From NCBI RefSeq assembly GCF_012272815.1, contig NZ_JAAWWL010000001.1, forward strand, positions 1,080,154-1,144,153: a DNA stretch of 64,000 bases. The letters are read 5' to 3'. This DNA is from Croceivirga thetidis. GTDB taxonomy: Bacteria; Bacteroidota; Bacteroidia; Flavobacteriales; Flavobacteriaceae. The notes below the pieces were generated by a model, which worked only from the letters and a program-made list of their open reading frames with translations, ran no database searches and was not told the DNA's origin. Position 1 is the stretch's first letter, and each line of letters begins with the position of its first letter. The position numbers were made by a program, and so were the translations under genes. Below, piece by piece: positions 8,440 through 15,671 of the stretch.

Positions 8440-9798
8440 TTATACTGTCATTGAAAACAGTCTTGTTTCGGGTTTTTTTCTTTGTAGTCTTAGGTCAAAA
8501 GCCATAGCAATATTCCTAAGAAAAGGACGCCCTTTTTCTGTTATGAACACTGAATTTTGACCTATAATGACCAATCCATCTGCTTCAAATTCAGCTAATG
8601 CTGAGGTGATTTCATGAAAATTTATTTTTTGGGTTTCCGATGTTTTCCATGTGGTCTCAAATCGACACATAAGATTTAGAATATGACTTCTTAGTATCTC
8701 ATCTTCCTCACTCAGAAGATGTCCGCGATAAAAGGGAATAATATCATTTGCAACCAAATGTTGATATTCTTCGATGCTTTTTACATTCTGGGAGAACCCA
8801 TGCCAGCTATCGCTGATGCTCGATACGCCCAAACCAATCATTAATTGGGTTTTTGATGGGGTATAACCCATAAAATTTCGATGTAAACGTCTTGATTTTG
8901 TGGCTTCATAAAGTGCATCCGTACCAAGTGCAAAATGGTCCATGCCGATATGTTTGTAACCCATTCCGCTTAGCCATTGCCTACCAATTTCGTACTGTTC
9001 TTGCTTTTGTTCCGGGGTAGGCAGGTCTGCTTCACGATAACCGCGTTGACCATTTCCTTTTCTCCATGGTACGTGGGCATAGCTATAAAATGCTATTCTA
9101 TCAGGACTTAAATCGTTTGTTCGTACAATAGTGTTTTTTACATCTTCAAGGGTTTGGAATGGCAGGCCATAGATCAAATCATGTCCTACGGAAGTATAAC
9201 CCATTTGACGGGCTATTTCTGTTACTTGTTTCACCTTTTCAAAAGGTTGTAGGCGATTGATTGCTACCTGAACAGAATTGTTATAGTCTTGTACCCCAAA
9301 GCAGACCCTTCTAAATCCCACATTAAAAAGGGCCTTTAAGTGTGCTTCGGTAGTATTGTTCGGATGGCCTTCAAAACTAAATTCCGCTTTAGGGTGAACA
9401 GTTGCGAGACTTAAAATTCCTTCCACTAATCGTGTCAGGTTTTCAGGAGAGAAAAAAGTAGGTGTTCCTCCTCCCAAATGTAGCTCTTTGATTTTAGGGC
9501 GACTTCCCAAAAGATTACAATATAGGTTCCATTCTTTTAGGACGGCATTAATGTATGGGAGCTCCACTTCGTGACGCTTGGTAATGCGCTTATGGCAACC
9601 ACAAAAAGTGCACATTTGCTCACAGAATGGCAAATGGATATATAGACTTATACCTTGTTCTTTTGATTCTTTGAAACTCTGTTTAACGCTTGTTTTCCAT
9701 CTTGATCCTGAGAAAGAATTCAAATCCCAATAGGGTACAGTAGGATAACTGGTGTACCTCGGTCCGGGTACATTATATTTTTCAGTGAGGTTGCACAT
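8440..9798 (-). CDS. hemN: oxygen-independent coproporphyrinogen III oxidase (radical SAM)
   Basis: 452 residues; converts coproporphyrinogen III to protoporphyrinogen IX without O2, for haem synthesis under low oxygen. The N-terminal motif KYNVPGPRYTSYPTVP is typical of HemN rather than HemW, and the cluster motif is C59-x3-C63-x2-C66-x-C68 (CEQMCTFCGC), with GGGTPTF after it and the HemN C-terminal domain present. First gene of a hemN-usp-flavoprotein unit, divergent from the GCS2-like gene at 9947, with two FNR-type palindromes between them. Confidence 0.95.
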   Translation of the reverse strand: MCNLTEKYNVPGPRYTSYPTVPYWDLNSFSGSRWKTSVKQSFKESKEQGISLYIHLPFCEQMCTFCGCHKRITKRHEVELPYINAVLKEWNLYCNLLGSRPKIKELHLGGGTPTFFSPENLTRLVEGILSLATVHPKAEFSFEGHPNNTTEAHLKALFNVGFRRVCFGVQDYNNSVQVAINRLQPFEKVKQVTEIARQMGYTSVGHDLIYGLPFQTLEDVKNTIVRTNDLSPDRIAFYSYAHVPWRKGNGQRGYREADLPTPEQKQEQYEIGRQWLSGMGYKHIGMDHFALGTDALYEATKSRRLHRNFMGYTPSKTQLMIGLGVSSISDSWHGFSQNVKSIEEYQHLVANDIIPFYRGHLLSEEDEILRSHILNLMCRFETTWKTSETQKINFHEITSALAEFEADGLVIIGQNSVFITEKGRPFLRNIAMAFDLRLQRKKPETRLFSMTV

Positions 9799-9825
9799 AC
9801 CATTTTATTTGTAGTCAAAATTACC

Positions 9826-9833
9826 CGGCCATG
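9826..9833 (-). promoter_or_regulatory. candidate hemN -7 promoter box
   Basis: Minus-strand TAATTTTG, an exact TAnnTTTG flavobacterial -7 element, 27 bases before the hemN start. The weaker palindrome at 9847-9858 lies just upstream of it. Confidence 0.45.
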
Positions 9834-9846
9834 AACAGAAAAAATA

Positions 9847-9858
9847 TGATAAAAGTCA
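9847..9858. promoter_or_regulatory. degenerate FNR-type palindrome in the hemN promoter
   Basis: TGATAAAAGTCA: matches TGAYA-N2-TRTCA except for one base in the right arm. It lies 54 bases before the hemN start, and 38 bases from the perfect copy at 9885-9896. Confidence 0.4.
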
Positions 9859-9884
9859 GTTTGAAAACAGCAATGGAGCCAGCC

Positions 9885-9896
9885 TGACAATTGTCA
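9885..9896. promoter_or_regulatory. perfect FNR/CRP-type palindrome in the hemN / GCS2-like divergent promoter
   Basis: TGACAATTGTCA is a perfect 12-bp palindrome. Its centre (9890.5) is exactly 33 bases from the centre of TAGTTTTG at 9920-9927, which would put it near -41 for the gene at 9947, the class II activator position of CRP/FNR proteins. It also lies about 92 bases before hemN. Confidence 0.6.
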
Positions 9897-9919
9897 TATT
9901 TTATTCAAAGCCCGCACGA

Positions 9920-9927
9920 TAGTTTTG
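9920..9927 (+). promoter_or_regulatory. candidate -7 promoter box of the GCS2-like gene
   Basis: TAGTTTTG matches TAnnTTTG exactly and lies 20 bases before the start codon at 9947. No clear -33 TTG is present; the palindrome at 9885-9896 occupies the activator position instead. Confidence 0.5.
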
Positions 9928-9946
9928 TTGGATAAGCTATCGTATT

Positions 9947-11797
9947 ATGGGCGAAATGATTACAGCGCAACCGAGTAGAACTGGGGAGCGCGCTGCTTTC
10001 GTACAACATTTGATGGATGACATTAAGGCCTTGGAATATCTTTTGGACAATGACCTTTTTGAAGATGATGTTGTGCGTATAGGGGCAGAACAGGAAATAT
10101 GCTTAATCGATGAAGATTATCGCCCATTTGGTATAAACCAAAAATTACTGAAGGCGATTAATGACAATCATTTTACTACTGAGTTGGCAAGCTATAACAT
10201 AGAGCTTAACCTAGATTCCTTCGAACTCAAGAAAGACTGTTTCAACTTGGTTGAAAAGCAATTGCGCATCCTATTGCTAAAGGCCGACAAAAAAGCAAAA
10301 GGTCTAGGAGCAAAATTGTTGTTGGCAGGTATTTTACCAACAATAAGTAAAAAGGAGGTTGGGCTGGAATACTTAACGCCCATTCCCAGATATTTTGCGT
10401 TGAACGATATGCTTAAAACTAATAAAGGCGGAGACTTTAATTTGAAGATTAGGGGGGTCGATGAGCTTTTTTTGAAGCATGATTCGGTGATGTTTGAAGC
10501 TTGTAATACTAGTTTCCAATTGCACCTACAAATCCCATCCAATGATTTTATATCGAGCTATAATTGGGCACAAGCGATTGCTGGCCCTGTTTTGTCCATT
10601 TGTTGTAATTCGCCCTTACTTATGGGACGTGAATTGTGGAAGGAAACCCGAATTGCACTTTTTCAGCAAAGCCTCGATACCCGAAAAACCGTATCGGCGC
10701 TTCGTAATCAAACACCTAGAGTCGGATTTGGAGATGATTGGGAATCTGGTAGTGTTGCTGAAATTTTTAAAAAGGACATTTCTAAGCACCGCATTCTTTT
10801 AACTAAAAAGATTGAGGAGAACTCCATGGAAAAAATAAAAAAGGGGATAATTCCCGAACTCCCCGCCTTATGCTTGCAAAATGGGACAGTCTATCGTTGG
10901 AATAGGCCTTGTTATGGGGTTGGTGGTGGAAAACCCCATCTTAGAATAGAGAACAGATATATTCCTGCCGGACCTTCCGTCTTGGACGAATTGGCCAATT
11001 TTGCTTTTTGGGTGGGTTTGATGAAAGGTCGTCCTAAGCAATTTGATGATTTACCTTCCAAAATGGATTTCAAGTCGGCCAAGACCAATTTTATAAAAGC
11101 GGCTAGAACTGGTAAGGAATCACTGTTTTTATGGTGCGATGAGGCATATAGTGCTAAAAAATTGGTCTTGAATAAACTACTGCCGATTGCTTATAAAGGC
11201 CTGCATAAATGTGGAGTTGATGATGTAGACATTGAGCGTTTTTTAGGTATTATTGAAGCACGGACAAAAGGTCGTACTGGGGAACAGTGGCAGGTTTCGA
11301 ATTATCGAAAACTAAAGAAAGATTTCAAAACTGATAAATCATTAGTCCTCCTTACCAAGGAAATGGTTCAAAATCAGACAAAACACTTGCCTATACATCA
11401 GTGGAAGGATATAGACAATAAAAGACCCTTCGGCAAATCCCAGCTTGTTAAAGAACTGATGAACACTCACGTACTTAAACTTCACGAAAATGACTATGTG
11501 AGTATGGCAAAAGCCATTATGACTTGGAACAATATTCGACATATACCCGTTGAGAACGATTATGCAGAACTAACCGGAATACTGTCGCTGCGTTATCTGA
11601 ATTCATTGGAAAAATCTGTTGATTTTGAGCAAACGACAGTAGACAGGATAATGGTTAAGGAGATATTTACAATTGGTCCTGACCAAACGACTTTAGAGGC
11701 TCTTGAGCTTATGAAAAAACACGATATCGGCTGTCTTCCTGTGGTTCAGAACACTAACACCCTGATTGGAATTTTAAGTAAATCCGACCTAATCTAA
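9947..11797 (+). CDS. glutamate-cysteine ligase (GCS2)-like protein with C-terminal CBS pair
   Basis: 616 residues. The N-terminal 480 residues resemble family 2 glutamate-cysteine ligases (carboxylate-amine ligases): the Glu-containing RIGAEQEICL motif (about 44-53), LNLDSFELK, a substrate-side segment FEACNTSFQLHLQ, and ENRYIPAGPSVLDE. The C-terminal part (about 495-616) is a CBS pair, ending VVQNTNTLIGILSKSDLI, which would give nucleotide control. Ordinary GCS2/YbdK enzymes have about 370-450 residues and no CBS domains. The gene overlaps the next (AstE-like) gene by one base (TAATG), so the two products are probably made together. True substrate unknown; a gamma-glutamyl or other amino-acid amide ligase is the inference. 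Confidence 0.75.
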   Translation: MGEMITAQPSRTGERAAFVQHLMDDIKALEYLLDNDLFEDDVVRIGAEQEICLIDEDYRPFGINQKLLKAINDNHFTTELASYNIELNLDSFELKKDCFNLVEKQLRILLLKADKKAKGLGAKLLLAGILPTISKKEVGLEYLTPIPRYFALNDMLKTNKGGDFNLKIRGVDELFLKHDSVMFEACNTSFQLHLQIPSNDFISSYNWAQAIAGPVLSICCNSPLLMGRELWKETRIALFQQSLDTRKTVSALRNQTPRVGFGDDWESGSVAEIFKKDISKHRILLTKKIEENSMEKIKKGIIPELPALCLQNGTVYRWNRPCYGVGGGKPHLRIENRYIPAGPSVLDELANFAFWVGLMKGRPKQFDDLPSKMDFKSAKTNFIKAARTGKESLFLWCDEAYSAKKLVLNKLLPIAYKGLHKCGVDDVDIERFLGIIEARTKGRTGEQWQVSNYRKLKKDFKTDKSLVLLTKEMVQNQTKHLPIHQWKDIDNKRPFGKSQLVKELMNTHVLKLHENDYVSMAKAIMTWNNIRHIPVENDYAELTGILSLRYLNSLEKSVDFEQTTVDRIMVKEIFTIGPDQTTLEALELMKKHDIGCLPVVQNTNTLIGILSKSDLI

Positions 11798-12993
11798 TGG
11801 CCCAATACGTTTCCCCAAAATTATCGGTACTAGAAAGAATGCAAAGACAAATAGGTCATTTAAAAGGAAAGTCTGAAGGCCCCACTGTAATTTTCTTTGC
11901 TGGAATCCATGGCAATGAACCAGCAGGAGTATTTGCCCTACAAGAGGTTTTTTCCGAGCTAAAAGGACAAGAAAATGAGCTTTTTGGTGAATTCATTGGT
12001 GTGGCAGGTAATCTAAAGGCTCTAAAAAAGCAGGTACGTTTTTTAGAGGAAGATTTAAATCGAATTTGGCAACCGCATCGATTGGGAAGTTTTCTCCAAA
12101 ATAAAGATGAGGCGATGTATGAAGCTGAAGAATTAGTTGAACTATTCGGTTTGATTCAACAAGTGATAGCAAATTGCAATCGCCCTATCTATTTTATCGA
12201 CCTGCACACTACTTCGGGCGAGACTGAACCTTTCATCGTTATGAACGATAGCCTTTTAAACCGAAGGTTTGCGAAGAATTTTCCCTTTCCTGTAATTCTT
12301 GGAATCGAAGAATATCTTAATGGGGCGTTGCTCAGTCAAATCAACGAGATGGGTTATGTTTCCATTGGTTTTGAAAGTGGACAGCACCATTCCGAAGAAG
12401 CAATTGCCAATGCGAAGTACTTTATTCGCTATACCTTGGCTTTGGTGGGCATTACCAATGAAGATCATAAAACACTTTTAAACAAGAAATCCCACTTAGG
12501 AAGAGCAAATAACGGCTCACAACAGTTCTATGAGATTTACTACCAACATTTGATTGGCGATAATCCTAGTTTTAAAATGTTACCAGGATTCGCCAATTTT
12601 CAATCGGTACCTAAGGGCATTGCTTTTGCCATGAATGGTGATGGGTTGATTACCACCACCAAAAAGCGAAAGCTTTTCATGCCATTATATCAAGATAAAG
12701 GTGATGAAGGGTTTTATTTTATTCGCGGTATACCCAACTTCTTTTTGGCATTATCAAAATACCTTCGCAAGCTGGCATTGGATAGGTGCCTTTCATTGTT
12801 ACCAGGTATTACCTGGACTTCATCAAGGAGGGAATCTATGGTTGTTAATAGAAAGGTGGCTCGTTTTTTCGCAAAGTCGTTCTTTCATTTATTTGGTTAC
12901 CGTACGCGTGAAATCGATACCAATCATTTAGTTTTAAAAAGCAGGGAACGGAATTCGAAGACATTAGAGTATAGAAGGGCAAAATGGTATTAA
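11797..12993 (+). CDS. succinylglutamate desuccinylase/aspartoacylase-family zinc hydrolase
   Basis: 398 residues of the M14-like AstE/AspA family. Zinc-ligand motif GIHGNEPAG (H38, E41), EEDLNRIW (the Arg-Asn-type substrate motif region, about 87-94), and FIDLHTTSGETEPF with the third ligand His. The family removes an acyl group from an N-acyl amino acid. It is longer than usual AstE (about 320-340), with a basic C-terminal extension of about 60 residues. Coupled by one-base overlap to the GCS2-like ligase, which suggests a make-and-cleave pair acting on one amide compound; that is inference. Confidence 0.8.
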   Translation: MAQYVSPKLSVLERMQRQIGHLKGKSEGPTVIFFAGIHGNEPAGVFALQEVFSELKGQENELFGEFIGVAGNLKALKKQVRFLEEDLNRIWQPHRLGSFLQNKDEAMYEAEELVELFGLIQQVIANCNRPIYFIDLHTTSGETEPFIVMNDSLLNRRFAKNFPFPVILGIEEYLNGALLSQINEMGYVSIGFESGQHHSEEAIANAKYFIRYTLALVGITNEDHKTLLNKKSHLGRANNGSQQFYEIYYQHLIGDNPSFKMLPGFANFQSVPKGIAFAMNGDGLITTTKKRKLFMPLYQDKGDEGFYFIRGIPNFFLALSKYLRKLALDRCLSLLPGITWTSSRRESMVVNRKVARFFAKSFFHLFGYRTREIDTNHLVLKSRERNSKTLEYRRAKWY

Positions 12994-13027
12994 CAGTGTC
13001 CTGAATTTTGCAGTTATTTTCAAGAAA

Positions 13028-13055
13028 AGTCCCAATAACCGAAGTTACTGGGACT
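13028..13055 (-). terminator. hairpin terminator after tonB-like gene
   Basis: Stem AGTCCCAGTAAC / GTTATTGGGACT on the minus strand with a TTCG loop and a TTTTCTTG tail. Lies between convergent genes; the T tail fits termination of the minus-strand gene, though it may serve both. Confidence 0.65.
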
Positions 13056-13082
13056 CACTAAATAATTGTAATGGAAACCCAA

Positions 13083-13811
13083 TTACTGCATCACAAAGTT
13101 TATCGGAATACTATACCCAACTTTTGTGGGCTTACCCCTTTGGGTGCCAGGCTTCATTAGTGGTAGGGCAGCAATTATACGAACTGCTTCGTCTTCCAAT
13201 AATCTATCGGGCCCACGTTTTTGAATATTAACAACTTTACCAGTTGCATCAATATGAAATTGTAGAAAAACGCGTCCACTAATTCCCATCTCTAACGCAG
13301 TTTCTGGATAATTGAAATTCTCTTGAATATGCTTTTGAATTTTTTCATTAAAACAGGCCTTTTTTTCGGCTTCACTTTTAAGGTGTTCGCATCCTGGGAA
13401 TACAGGAACATGTTCAATCACTGCAAAGGGAACGGTTAAGTCCTCTTCAACTTCTTCAACATTAATAGCATCCAAATCAACAATCACGTCTTCAATAAAT
13501 GTGTTCTGATTACTCTCTGTACTCGTAATAACAGTCTCTTCGACCTCTTCAATATTATCTACGATTTCAATTAAAGCCGGAGCTGAGGGAGGCGGTGGCG
13601 GTGGCGGTGTGTTCAATTGTTGGGTAATGGGTACTTCTTCTTTAAAGTCATCCAATACATTAAGTTCATTTACGAATTCCGAACCTTCGCTGTCGTAGGT
13701 TTTATACTCCAATAATTGCCATGTCAAGAATAGTGAAATGGTCAATCCAATCATGAAATACAAACTACTGTTCCTATTTACTTCTAATTCTGGGTTCTTC
13801 TTGGGTTCCAT
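13083..13811 (-). CDS. TonB-type energy transducer
   Basis: 242 residues: short cytoplasmic N-terminus, one membrane helix (about 17-35), a linker with a run of seven prolines (about 67-76) and acidic residues, and a C-terminal TonB domain (about 140-242) with the Bacteroidetes features FPGCEHLK, FNYPETALEMGISGRVFLQFHID and a GYSIPINF end. It couples proton motive force to outer-membrane receptors. Which receptor it serves is unknown; no TonB-dependent receptor is in the window. It has its own palindrome-containing promoter. Confidence 0.9.
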   Translation of the reverse strand: MEPKKNPELEVNRNSSLYFMIGLTISLFLTWQLLEYKTYDSEGSEFVNELNVLDDFKEEVPITQQLNTPPPPPPPSAPALIEIVDNIEEVEETVITSTESNQNTFIEDVIVDLDAINVEEVEEDLTVPFAVIEHVPVFPGCEHLKSEAEKKACFNEKIQKHIQENFNYPETALEMGISGRVFLQFHIDATGKVVNIQKRGPDRLLEDEAVRIIAALPLMKPGTQRGKPTKVGYSIPINFVMQ

Positions 13812-13836
13812 GACAATTGCTTTTAAAATTCATTAC

Positions 13837-13844
13837 TAAAAGTA
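13837..13844 (-). promoter_or_regulatory. candidate -7 box of the tonB-like gene
   Basis: Minus-strand TACTTTTA, one mismatch to TAnnTTTG, 26 bases before the start. Its centre is exactly 33 bases from the centre of the palindrome at 13868-13879. Confidence 0.45.
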
Positions 13845-13867
13845 GAATTGTGCTGGTATAAAAAATA

Positions 13868-13879
13868 TGATAATTGTCA
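13868..13879 (-). promoter_or_regulatory. FNR/CRP-type palindrome upstream of the tonB-like gene
   Basis: TGATAATTGTCA: arms TGATA/TGTCA around AT, differing from the perfect site at 9885 by one base. Centred 62 bases before the start codon and 33 from the -7-like box. Confidence 0.55.
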
Positions 13880-13915
13880 AGTTTTCAATTTTAACACTGT
13901 TTTATTGCGAAATAA

Positions 13916-14644
13916 TCAATTTCGAGAAACCATCGTGTCATTGAGCACTTCTTGAAAAAATGTAGTTTTTAAATGTAATACGACCCTGATACGGTTTATG
14001 CCTTTGTTACCAACAATTGTATTGAAATAACCAATTTCAAAAGAAACATCCCGTGCAATCGTTTTATTGAATCCAAGGAAGAATCTATTTTGATCTATTC
14101 GACCTTGGTTGAAATTAAAAAAGGGTTCGTTGGTGCATTTAAGGAAAAGGTTTTTGGTCAGTAGTTGTTTGAATTCCAACCGATATCGAAGACGTAGGTT
14201 AAAGTAATTTTCAGAGGGATTGTTAATCCAACGGTTTTCAAGTCGAAGGCGATGCATCAATTTTTGTCCAGTTTTAAGGGTTGCCTGTTCGTATACCCAA
14301 AATTGTGTAGTTAGGTCTTCAAATTCATAATGATTGAGGGGCTGGTTATCAACAAAGGCAAAACCCAAAGTAAAATCACTATGGGTAGAATTTTTAAAAG
14401 TCAGTCCAGTTCTTAGAAAACCAAATTCTGTTTGTGAGCCAAAATCTTCTTGAGATAGTATAGCGACTACAGGTAAGCTCCATGTCTCAGAAAGTTGGTT
14501 TTCCGTAGACAAAACCATCCAAGTTCCAAGACCAATTTTTTTGTCCTCCTGCGCTAGAAGTGTCATTCCTGTGAATAAAAATGCCAAAAAAACAATACTA
14601 AAAGTCAATAGCTTTTTGGTGTGGATTTTGGTTTTAATTGTCAC
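13916..14644 (-). CDS. DUF2490 family outer-membrane-like protein
   Basis: 242 residues with a signal peptide (basic start, hydrophobic stretch about 11-30, cut near LLA-Q). The mature part is a series of amphipathic beta strands (alternating W/F/L and polar residues), with LRLENRWI and LRLRYRLEFKQ typical of DUF2490, a predicted outer-membrane beta-barrel family of unknown role. It lies 104 bases upstream of the tonB-like gene on the same strand, each with its own palindrome. Confidence 0.75.
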   Translation of the reverse strand: MTIKTKIHTKKLLTFSIVFLAFLFTGMTLLAQEDKKIGLGTWMVLSTENQLSETWSLPVVAILSQEDFGSQTEFGFLRTGLTFKNSTHSDFTLGFAFVDNQPLNHYEFEDLTTQFWVYEQATLKTGQKLMHRLRLENRWINNPSENYFNLRLRYRLEFKQLLTKNLFLKCTNEPFFNFNQGRIDQNRFFLGFNKTIARDVSFEIGYFNTIVGNKGINRIRVVLHLKTTFFQEVLNDTMVSRN

Positions 14645-14695
14645 TTATATCGATTAAGATAGGCGCAATTTCAGCAAGAATTTGACTAAGATTTA

Positions 14696-14707
14696 TGATA
14701 GATGTCA
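14696..14707 (-). promoter_or_regulatory. FNR/CRP-type palindrome upstream of the DUF2490 gene
   Basis: TGATAGATGTCA (arms TGATA/TGTCA), centred about 57 bases before the start at 14644. No good TAnnTTTG box is seen at the expected 33-base distance. Confidence 0.4.
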
Positions 14708-14780
14708 GGTCTGGAATAAAAATATTTGTCACCTGGTCTTGGTGTACTAAAAGGATTAATTAGAGGAAAATTCCCAAACC

Positions 14781-14792
14781 TGACATCCATCA
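14781..14792 (+). promoter_or_regulatory. FNR/CRP-type site upstream of usp-SLC13-pckA-pfkA
   Basis: TGACATCCATCA: left arm exact, right arm one mismatch. Its centre is exactly 33 bases from the centre of TACTTTTG at 14816-14823, the same geometry as at 9885/9920 and 13868/13837. Confidence 0.5.
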
Positions 14793-14815
14793 TGTTTTAG
14801 GCTTGTTTGTGCATT

Positions 14816-14823
14816 TACTTTTG
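14816..14823 (+). promoter_or_regulatory. candidate -7 promoter box of the usp gene
   Basis: TACTTTTG, exact match to TAnnTTTG, 37 bases before the start codon at 14861. Confidence 0.5.
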
Positions 14824-14860
14824 AATTGGAATTGTTTAACAACTTAAATATTTCAATGGT

Positions 14861-15652
14861 ATGAGTACGATAAAAAAAATTTTGGTCCCTTTTGATTTTA
14901 CTGAACCGTCCATTGCCGCATTGGATTATACCTTAAATTTTGTGGGTTGGGAAAGGCCAATTGAAGTAACGGCTTTGTACGTAAGCCAATCTTTGGTTTC
15001 TGATACTGAGCGTAAAACTGCAACTAAGCGATTCGCCAAAACCGTGGCATCATTAAACCGAAAAACACATTTTCATCCAGAACTTTTAATTTCAGAAGGA
15101 GATTTATCTGAGACCATTCTTGAAATAAGAAAATTGCAACAGGCAAATTTGGTTATCATGGGAACATTTGGTGATAGTAGTTTGGATGCCCACGAAACCA
15201 ACACTTTAAAATTGGTTCTAGAAGCCGATTGTACGATGATATCAGTGCCTTTTGGAACCGAAGCCTCTACACCCAAAGAAATTGCCCTTGTTTTGGGTAA
15301 GGAAGAAATAGAAAATCCTCATGTTTTAGGTCTATTACTTGATATCGCACGTTCATTCGATGCCAAGGTGCATGTTTTAACAATTTACAAGGATTCCATT
15401 TATGGCGAAAAAGTGATGGTTGAAACAAATGAGGAAACACTTGAGTACTATCTCGAACACTTTTATGCAGAGCATAGTTTTGAAAAAAATCAAGATGTTG
15501 AAAAGGGTATATTGGACTATATCGAAGAAAAGAGCATTGATTTGTTGGCGATATTGCCGCGCAACCACGCCAAAACCACAAAACCCTCTGAGGGGCGTTT
15601 GACCAAATTGTTGACACTACATTCAAACGTTCCAGTTTTGACCTTGGATTAA
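14861..15652 (+). CDS. universal stress protein, two Usp-like domains
   Basis: 263 residues. The first domain (about 1-140) starts KKILVPFDFTEPSIAALDY and has MGTFGDSSLDAHETNT, in which the G-2x-G-9x-G nucleotide motif is only partly kept. The second domain (about 144-263) ends LTLHSNVPVLTLD as Usp domains do but lacks the glycine motif. It is likely the first gene of a run with 19-, 23- and 9-base gaps: usp, SLC13 permease, pckA, pfkA. Confidence 0.85.
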   Translation: MSTIKKILVPFDFTEPSIAALDYTLNFVGWERPIEVTALYVSQSLVSDTERKTATKRFAKTVASLNRKTHFHPELLISEGDLSETILEIRKLQQANLVIMGTFGDSSLDAHETNTLKLVLEADCTMISVPFGTEASTPKEIALVLGKEEIENPHVLGLLLDIARSFDAKVHVLTIYKDSIYGEKVMVETNEETLEYYLEHFYAEHSFEKNQDVEKGILDYIEEKSIDLLAILPRNHAKTTKPSEGRLTKLLTLHSNVPVLTLD

Positions 15653-15671
15653 CAGCTGTGATTTCAGAAAG

